Source: CAYUET01 sp964443875 (GTDB lineage: Bacteria > Auribacterota > JAFGBW01). From it: a stretch of 52,998 nt of DNA. The notes beneath the pieces were generated by a model. It ran no database searches and was not told the DNA's origin. It saw only the letters and a program-made list of their open reading frames with translations. The DNA is taken from positions 1 through 52,998 of the forward strand of contig CAYUET010000018.1 of assembly GCA_964443875.1 (NCBI GenBank). The letters are read 5' to 3'. Made by a program: the position numbers and the translations under genes. Below, one piece after another: positions 47,416 to 52,998 of the stretch (positions are counted from its first letter, which is position 1; the number at the start of each line of letters is the position of its first letter).

Positions 47416-49106
47416 TGAATCCCCCCCCTTCCATTTTTGATTTTTTATATGGATTAAGACAGGAAAAACTCATTTCAGAAGACGAATATTCCGGAATCAT
47501 CAAGGAGTCCAGCCTTCATTCCTCCTGGATTTTTTCAAGCCTCTTCAACATGGAATTTACCCGCGAGGAAGAGGTTATTCCGCGTCTGGCTGAAAAAATG
47601 AATCTTCCCTTTACGCATTTCACCGAGGATATTCCCTCTGAAATTCTGGACTCCATGCCGGCGCGTCTTGCCCATCACTATGGCTTTGTTCCGGTGGCCA
47701 TAAGGGAGGGACATGTCGTGCTCGCCCTGGCAAATCCGCTGGACCTGGAGCTTCTTGATGAAATTAAGACAGCCTCCTTGAAACCGGTCATTCCGGTTCT
47801 TGCCGGGAAAAAAGCCATACGAAATGCCCAGAAAAGATTTTACGGCATAGGGGCGGAAACCCTTGAGCAGATGTCTCAGGAACCCGCGCCCGAATCCCTG
47901 ACAGACCGGGGCGGGGCAAAAGAAATCGATACTCTGAATGATGATGCCTCCCTGATTAAATTTGTAAACCAGGTGTTTATGGAAGCCGTCAAAGAAAGAG
48001 CAACGGATATCCACATTGAACCCTATGAAGAGGAACTTAAAATCCGCTACCGCATAGACGGCGCACTTTATGATGCCCCTTTTCCCACAGAGATTCAGCA
48101 TTTCCACAGCGCCATCATCTCCCGCATAAAAATTCTTTCGGGCCTTAATATTTCGGAAAAACGCCTCCCGCAGGACGGGCGCATCAGGCTCATTGTGAAC
48201 AACAAGGAACTGGATCTGCGTGTCTCCATACTGCCCACGCTCTATGGAGAGGCTGCAGGAATAAGAATCTTAAGCGACACAGGGCTTTTCGTAGACCTTA
48301 AACACCTGGGTCTTTTTGAACATGAACAGAAGATACTTCTTAAAGCCCTTTCCAAGCCCCACGGCATGATCCTTGTCACGGGGCCTACGGGCTCCGGTAA
48401 AACAACCTCCCTCTATGCCTTTTTAAACCGTCTGAATTCAAGGGATAAAAAGATCATCACCATTGAAGATCCCATTGAATATAAAATTCCGAATGTGAGC
48501 CAGATCCAGATCAATCCCAAGATTCATCTGACCTTTGCCGCCGGTCTGCGCTCGATTCTCAGGCACGATCCGGATGTGCTGATGGTCGGCGAGATCCGGG
48601 ACAGGGAAACCGCGGAAGTGGTGGTTCAATCCGCCCTCACCGGGCACCTTGTTTTCAGCACCCTGCATACCAATGACGCCCCCAGCTCCATCACCCGCAT
48701 GATTGACATCGGGGTTGAAAATTTTCTGCTGGCCTCCTCTCTTCAGTGTGTGATTGCACAAAGGCTGGTGCGAGTCCTCTGTCCTGAATGTAAAAGGGAA
48801 GAGCCCTTTAAACTGAACAATTCCGGGCTTCAGGATTTCCCCTCAGATATTGAAACGATCTGTGTTCCGAAAGGCTGTCCCCGCTGCAACTATACGGGGT
48901 ACCACGGACGGACCGGCATTTTCGAAATCATTTACCTGGACGATCTTTTAAGGGACATGATTCAGAATAAGGCCTCCCTGAATGAAATACGGCGTTTTGC
49001 CATCCAAAAGGGAATGACCACCCTTCGGCAGAACGGTTATCTGAAAGTGAAAGAAAAAACAACCAGTATTGATGAAGTGTTAAGGGTTACTTCGGAAGTT
49101 TTCTGA
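47415..49106 (+). CDS. gspE: T2SS ATPase GspE
   Basis: 563 residues. N-terminal GspE/PilB domain, linker, then the secretion ATPase: Walker A GPTGSGKTTS (323-332), Asp box, Walker B LMVGEIRDRETAE, His box (SALTGHLVFSTLHTNDAP), and the zinc-binding cysteines CPECKRE...CPRCNYTGYHGRTGIFEI (two CxxC). It drives pseudopilus assembly in the cytoplasm. Shares one base with gspD before it and with gspF after it. Confidence 0.97.
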   Translation: MNPPPSIFDFLYGLRQEKLISEDEYSGIIKESSLHSSWIFSSLFNMEFTREEEVIPRLAEKMNLPFTHFTEDIPSEILDSMPARLAHHYGFVPVAIREGHVVLALANPLDLELLDEIKTASLKPVIPVLAGKKAIRNAQKRFYGIGAETLEQMSQEPAPESLTDRGGAKEIDTLNDDASLIKFVNQVFMEAVKERATDIHIEPYEEELKIRYRIDGALYDAPFPTEIQHFHSAIISRIKILSGLNISEKRLPQDGRIRLIVNNKELDLRVSILPTLYGEAAGIRILSDTGLFVDLKHLGLFEHEQKILLKALSKPHGMILVTGPTGSGKTTSLYAFLNRLNSRDKKIITIEDPIEYKIPNVSQIQINPKIHLTFAAGLRSILRHDPDVLMVGEIRDRETAEVVVQSALTGHLVFSTLHTNDAPSSITRMIDIGVENFLLASSLQCVIAQRLVRVLCPECKREEPFKLNNSGLQDFPSDIETICVPKGCPRCNYTGYHGRTGIFEIIYLDDLLRDMIQNKASLNEIRRFAIQKGMTTLRQNGYLKVKEKTTSIDEVLRVTSEVF

Positions 49107-50305
49107 TGCCTCAATTTTACTACAAAGCAAAAAAATCAACCGGGGAACTTATGGAAGGCTTCCTGGATGCCAACGGAAAGTCCGGAGCCATCACCCTTCT
49201 TTCAAAGGAGGGGCTTTTCCCTTTGTCTCTCCGGGAGACAGGTAAGCAGAACGGTTCCGCTTCAAAAAAAATAAAAATCTCCCTGAATTCCCTGATTTAT
49301 TTTACTGAAGAAACATCAGATCTTCTCGATTCCTCCATTCCTTTACCACAGGCCCTGGAGCTTATCTCAGTCCACAGCCCCCACAGAGAACTTAAGGCGC
49401 TTTCAAACCAGATTCAGTCAAAGATCAGGGAAGGTAAGCCCTTTTCAGAGGTCCTGGGTTCCTATCCTTCCATTTTTTCCCCTTTTTATATCCATATCAT
49501 CCGGTCAGGGGAAGTCTCGGGAGCACTTGAAAAAGTGATGAAAGATCTGGCAAGACATTTTCAGCTTTATCAATCCATCAAGGCCAGGCTTGTCGAAGCC
49601 CTTCTTTACCCCCTGTTCCTTGCAGGGATGGGGATTCTTTCCCTGCTGATCATGGTTTATTTCGTAATTCCCAGGCTTATTCCGATTTTTGAGGATATGA
49701 ATGTTTCCCTGCCTCTCCCCACGCAAATCGTGCTCTTCACCACCTCGTTTCTCACGGATTGGGGCCCTTTGATCCTGATTTTTTCACTTCTGTCTTTTTT
49801 TGCGCTCTTTCGCCTGCTTCAGGTTAAAAAAATCTGTATGCTGTTTCAAAAAACTCTTGTAAAAATTCCGGTTGCCGGAGAACTTTTAAGCGCACGCTAT
49901 CTTTCCGAAGTTTTTCAGTCTCTTGAAACCATGATGATTAACGGGGTCCAGGTACTTGAGGCTTTGAATATCGCGGTTGCCTCCTGTCCGTTTCTTCTTT
50001 ATAAGGAATCCTTTAAAAACATTCTTTCTGCTGTGGCCGGAGGCGCCTCCCTTCACAGAAGTTTTGAAATGGAGAAAATATTCCCCTCAAAAATCATCGC
50101 TGTTCTGAAGGTGGGGGAGGAATCCGGAAAAATTGAAACCGCCCTGTCAAAATTGTCCAGGTATTATCAGAATTATTTTGAAACCCGCATCAGCGTTATG
50201 ACAAAACTCATCGGGCCGGTTTTTATTGTCTGTATCGCAGGCTTCATTCTTTTTATTCTGATTGCGGTGCTTCTGCCCATTGTTCAAGTTAATATTGCCG
50301 TATGA
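49106..50305 (+). CDS. gspF: T2SS platform protein GspF
   Basis: 399 residues. The two repeated cytoplasmic GspF domains (FTEETSDLLDSSIPLPQALELIS and ARYLSEVFQSLETMMINGVQVLEAL), the signature GEVSGALEKVM and VGEESGKIETALSKLSRYYQ, and three membrane helices (about 170-190, 220-240 and 370-395). It is the inner-membrane platform on which pseudopilins assemble. Overlaps gspH by 4 bp. Confidence 0.96.
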   Translation: MPQFYYKAKKSTGELMEGFLDANGKSGAITLLSKEGLFPLSLRETGKQNGSASKKIKISLNSLIYFTEETSDLLDSSIPLPQALELISVHSPHRELKALSNQIQSKIREGKPFSEVLGSYPSIFSPFYIHIIRSGEVSGALEKVMKDLARHFQLYQSIKARLVEALLYPLFLAGMGILSLLIMVYFVIPRLIPIFEDMNVSLPLPTQIVLFTTSFLTDWGPLILIFSLLSFFALFRLLQVKKICMLFQKTLVKIPVAGELLSARYLSEVFQSLETMMINGVQVLEALNIAVASCPFLLYKESFKNILSAVAGGASLHRSFEMEKIFPSKIIAVLKVGEESGKIETALSKLSRYYQNYFETRISVMTKLIGPVFIVCIAGFILFILIAVLLPIVQVNIAV

Positions 50306-50763
50306 AAATAAAGGCAGCGCTTTGTTCCGGTTTTACACTGATTGAGATTTTTCTGGTGATCCTCCTTATTTCTGTTCTGACAGGCCTGTCCATTCCGAGA
50401 TTTTCAGATTCCTGCCGGCACCTGATTCTGAAGGAAAATGCACAGGTATTCCTTTCACAGATCCGGCTTGCCCGCAAACTGGCTCTGATCAGGGGAATTC
50501 CCCATTATGTGCTGCTTACCCCCGAATCATCAGAGCTCAGGGTCGGTGATTCCCTTGATCTGGTAAAAGACCCAACCCTTTTTCTGGAAAAATACAGATT
50601 TTCCCCCGGTCTTTCCTTTGAATCAGAGCCTTTACTGATCACCCTGAAACCTGAAGGAAACTACGATCCTTTTGTCTTTAAAATCCGGGATAAGAAAAAT
50701 GAAATGACCCTGACAGGCAAGGGAAATTCCGGCGATTTTTCAGAAGAGGAATCCCCTTTATGA
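50302..50763 (+). CDS. gspH: T2SS minor pseudopilin GspH
   Basis: 153 residues. Leader MKIKAALCSG/FTLIEIFLVILLISVLTGLSIP with Glu+5, then the GspH pattern QVFLSQIRLARKLALIRGIPHYVLL. Minor pseudopilin near the pilus tip. Overlaps its neighbours by 4 bp on both sides. Confidence 0.88.
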   Translation: MKIKAALCSGFTLIEIFLVILLISVLTGLSIPRFSDSCRHLILKENAQVFLSQIRLARKLALIRGIPHYVLLTPESSELRVGDSLDLVKDPTLFLEKYRFSPGLSFESEPLLITLKPEGNYDPFVFKIRDKKNEMTLTGKGNSGDFSEEESPL

Positions 50764-51185
50764 AAAAAAAGAATGCCTATCTCCTTTTTGAGCTTCTTTG
50801 CTCCATGGTGATTTTATGCACCACGGCAGTGGCCATCACGCAGGCCTTTTCAAAACAGATGGAAATCACGGGTCTGGCCTTTCAACAGATGTCTCTGCAC
50901 CCTTTCCTCCGTGAAAAGATTTTTGAGATTGAAAAAAAGCTCAAGCAGACCCCTGAAGCCTGGGAAAAAATGAAAGCGCTTTCAGGGGATGTCCCGGAAA
51001 CCTCTTTGAAATGGGATTTAACCCTGAAGGTCTGTGAAAAATATCCTGCCCTGCTCCAGGCTGATTTTTGCGTTACAGGATTAAAAAATGAAAGATCTGT
51101 AAGCCTCACTATGTTCATGAAATTACCTGAGATGTCTAAGGAAGATTCCAGGGGAAGTTTGCCTTCAGAAGGGAATTTTTCATGA
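50760..51185 (+). CDS. gspI: Minor pseudopilin GspI-like, non-canonical leader
   Basis: 141 residues between gspH and gspJ, the usual gspI place. The N-terminus MKKKNA/YLLFELLCSMVIL would be cleaved after Ala instead of Gly and has Tyr+1 in place of Phe/Met, but keeps Glu+5 and the hydrophobic helix. The body is divergent from typical GspI. Assignment rests on position and Glu+5. Overlaps both neighbours by 4 bp. Confidence 0.72.
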   Translation: MKKKNAYLLFELLCSMVILCTTAVAITQAFSKQMEITGLAFQQMSLHPFLREKIFEIEKKLKQTPEAWEKMKALSGDVPETSLKWDLTLKVCEKYPALLQADFCVTGLKNERSVSLTMFMKLPEMSKEDSRGSLPSEGNFS

Positions 51186-51922
51186 AGCGTTTGAATTTCC
51201 GGTCTTTTTTCAGCCGTGGTTTTACGCTTCTGGAAGTTCTTCTGTCTGTCATGATTCTGAGCCTTGTAATGACCCTGATGTCGCGGTATTTTTATACGGA
51301 AAAGAAGGCTTTTATCGAGCTGAAAAAAAAACACCTGGAAGAAACCCCGGTTGAGGATTTTTTTGTTCAATTAAAAAAAGATATTTCCAAAATCCTGATC
51401 TGGCAGGAGCAGGGATTGACCTGTAAAGACAACCGGATTACCTTTCATACCGCATCGGAAGAAGGCATGGGACGTGTAAGCAGGGTGGATTATGTGATCC
51501 GAGAGATCTATGAAGGAAGTGGAAAATTTTTCAACATCAGCCGGAAGGAATACCCTTTCCCTTATACGATGGATGACAAAGAGCCTTTGAACCCGGTTTC
51601 CGACCGTGTCTGTCTGCAGAAGGTGAAAAATATAGAATTTTTCTTTTCAGGAATCTGCAGAATCATAGACGACAATAATGACGACAAACCCCGGCTCTTT
51701 GAATTTCAGGACTGGGAATTTAAAACAATACCCGTCTCTGTCCGAATCCGGATTACCGAGGTTATGGGACTTGAAAAGGAGCTGAACTTCTGGTTTCCTG
51801 AGTATGTTTTTCAGTCTTTTGAAGAAATTCCCCCACTTACCCTGAAGGATGAGCAGAAAGATCTGGTTTTAAAACAACTGGCTGAGATCCGGAAATCTGA
51901 AAAAGCGGAAGAAGAGAATTAA
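51182..51922 (+). CDS. gspJ: Minor pseudopilin GspJ
   Basis: 246 residues. Leader MKRLNFRSFFSRG/FTLLEVLLSVMILSLVMTLM with Glu+5, then a ~200-residue domain of GspJ length containing VDYVIRE and VCLQKVKNIEFFF, common in GspJ. GspJ belongs to the tip complex with GspI and GspK. Overlaps gspI by 4 bp and shares one base with gspK. Confidence 0.86.
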   Translation: MKRLNFRSFFSRGFTLLEVLLSVMILSLVMTLMSRYFYTEKKAFIELKKKHLEETPVEDFFVQLKKDISKILIWQEQGLTCKDNRITFHTASEEGMGRVSRVDYVIREIYEGSGKFFNISRKEYPFPYTMDDKEPLNPVSDRVCLQKVKNIEFFFSGICRIIDDNNDDKPRLFEFQDWEFKTIPVSVRIRITEVMGLEKELNFWFPEYVFQSFEEIPPLTLKDEQKDLVLKQLAEIRKSEKAEEEN

Positions 51923-52857
51923 TGAAACGAAAAGGAATAGTTTTAGCCGTTGTTTTATGGATGATCACACTGTTATCCGTGATGGTTTATTTCATCTCCA
52001 GGGAAACCCATCTGAATGTCCGCTATTTGAAGGTCAGAAATCACTATGAATTTTCAGAGCTCTTATTCCGCTCTGCCTATCTCTATGCCCAGGCCATACT
52101 TCAGACAGACCTCACTCCGGATACGGATTCTGTAAATGACGAATTCTATGATAACCCGCTTCTTTTCAAAGAGGGGAAAGGAGAGGATCAAGACCTTCCC
52201 TTTTCCATTGAGTATTCCACCGGGAAAAATAAAACCTGTTACGGGTTTGAATTTCTGAACACCCGGCTGAATATCAATCATCTCACACCGGAACAGGTCG
52301 AAAAAATTTTAGAGACCGCCGATTATACGGAAGAACAGTTTGCGGCCCTGCAGGACTGGATGGATAAGGATAACGACCCGTATAATCACGGAACAGGGGC
52401 TGAAAATGATTATTACCAGGATCAGTCCATTCCTTATACCGCTTTGAACAAACCTCTTCAGGATTGGTCTACGCTCTACTTAATCAAAGGGATGACCCGT
52501 GACTTTGCTGATTTTATCAAAAATCATTTCACCTGCCATGGAGATGGAAAAATCAATATTCATATGGCGGAAGACCAGACCTTCAAGTGGCTGGGGTTTT
52601 CTGACAGCCTTATCCAGAAAATCAGGGAATATCTGGCAGGCCCTGATTTGATTTTTCATACGCAGGACGATCAGAATTTTGAAGATGTAAACACCCTTAT
52701 CGCCAAACTTAATGAGATTGTGCCCCTTGCAGGCGAAGAAACAGAACAGATTACGAAGGCCCTTCCTCTATTAACCGTATCCACTTCCTGTTATCGCCTT
52801 CATATCAGGACAGAGGGTATGCATAGAACCTGCATTCTGAAAAGAGGGATTGAGTAA
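51922..52857 (+). CDS. gspK: Minor pseudopilin GspK
   Basis: 311 residues. Leader MKRKG/IVLAVVLWMITLLSVMVYF without Glu at +5, as is typical of GspK, the tip pseudopilin. The alpha domain carries LNINHLTPEQVEKIL and the calcium-site-like DWMDKDNDPYNHGTGAENDYY. Last gene of the T2SS operon; no gspO prepilin peptidase or gspN follows, so the peptidase is encoded elsewhere. A palindromic repeat begins about 47 nt after the stop. Confidence 0.9.
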   Translation: MKRKGIVLAVVLWMITLLSVMVYFISRETHLNVRYLKVRNHYEFSELLFRSAYLYAQAILQTDLTPDTDSVNDEFYDNPLLFKEGKGEDQDLPFSIEYSTGKNKTCYGFEFLNTRLNINHLTPEQVEKILETADYTEEQFAALQDWMDKDNDPYNHGTGAENDYYQDQSIPYTALNKPLQDWSTLYLIKGMTRDFADFIKNHFTCHGDGKINIHMAEDQTFKWLGFSDSLIQKIREYLAGPDLIFHTQDDQNFEDVNTLIAKLNEIVPLAGEETEQITKALPLLTVSTSCYRLHIRTEGMHRTCILKRGIE

Positions 52858-52903
52858 AATTTTAAATTTTTTTCACCCTGATCAATCAGTCCTTCCAGCC
52901 CCC

Positions 52904-52945
52904 CTAGCCCGAATTTTGCACGTAAGCGACAAATATTCGGGTTAG
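52904..52945. repeat. Palindromic dispersed repeat, copy 2
   Basis: The 34-bp core (52908-52941) differs from copy 1 at 18682-18715 by one base in the upper stem. Here the stem extends outward as CTAG/TTAG with one G-T pair (52904-52907 with 52942-52945). It follows the last T2SS gene at the window's right edge. The flanks of the two copies are otherwise unlike. Confidence 0.8.
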
Positions 52946-52998
52946 ATAGAGCTTGTCCCACCCCAAACCGAGATTGATAATACAAGGTCTGGGTGATA

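Noticed and set aside
1..52998. CRISPR array, rRNA, IS element or prophage
   Set aside because: No regularly spaced repeats, rRNA segments, transposase, integrase or phage structural genes were recognised on either strand.

Overview
The window (about 53 kb, moderate GC, densely packed, mostly short operons) comes from a diderm, probably anaerobic or microaerophilic bacterium. Evidence for two membranes is a complete-looking type II secretion (T2SS) operon with secretin, a lipoprotein and several signal-peptide proteins. Evidence for anaerobic life is a hydrogenase-like membrane complex, a rubredoxin-superoxide reductase and several radical-SAM enzymes. There is no rRNA. The gene style (T2SS with ExeA-type ATPase, exported TPR/RelA-like proteins, many GT and prepilin genes) recalls uncultivated Omnitrophota/PVC-type lineages, but this is an impression, not a proof.

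Layout. 1-5101 (+): 3' part of a complex I/group-4 hydrogenase-like operon (HyfC, E, F, G and a ferredoxin-NuoB fusion); the large subunit lacks the cysteines that bind NiFe, so it looks like an Ehr (hydrogenase-related) complex. 5105-9118 (-): GT2/kinase-like fusion, radical SAM/SPASM protein, lipoamide dehydrogenase. 9178-9862 (+): superoxide reductase with its own promoter, structured leader and terminator. 9918-11297 (+): a large orphan pseudopilin-like protein. 11312-15536 (-): an exported, degenerate RelA/SpoT-like protein and an amino-acid-binding lipoprotein. 15736-18635 (+): tRNA-Ser(UGA), sugar nucleotidyltransferase, PilZ protein, SmpB, membrane protein. 18677-18809: four successive inverted repeats. 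18909-22780 (-): response regulator, RlmN, chemoreceptor-like protein. 22958-24886 (+): HtpG. 24991-26100 (-): small hypothetical protein, RsmG. 26347-28145 (+): GreA, dihydroorotase. 28150-31123 (-): TPR protein, SGNH hydrolase, S9, L13. 31343-36391 (-): HisS-AspS-HisC-TyrA operon. 36526-36864 (-): HU/IHF protein. 37385-40947 (+): exported kinase-like protein, deaminase, membrane glycosyltransferase. 41145-52857 (+): T2SS operon gspL-M-G-A-C-C'-D-E-F-H-I-J-K, ending in a second copy of the palindromic repeat found at 18.7 kb.

Most promising for novelty: the exported RelA/SpoT-like protein (11312-14581), the signal-peptide protein with a kinase-type catalytic loop (37385-38302), the NiFe-less hydrogenase-like module, the GT2-kinase-like fusion beside a SPASM radical-SAM enzyme, and the palindromic repeats. 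Three unusual exported or prepilin-type genes (9918, 14581, 37385) each have a good sigma-70-type promoter whose -10 box ends only 6-8 nt before the ATG and no Shine-Dalgarno, suggesting leaderless mRNAs.
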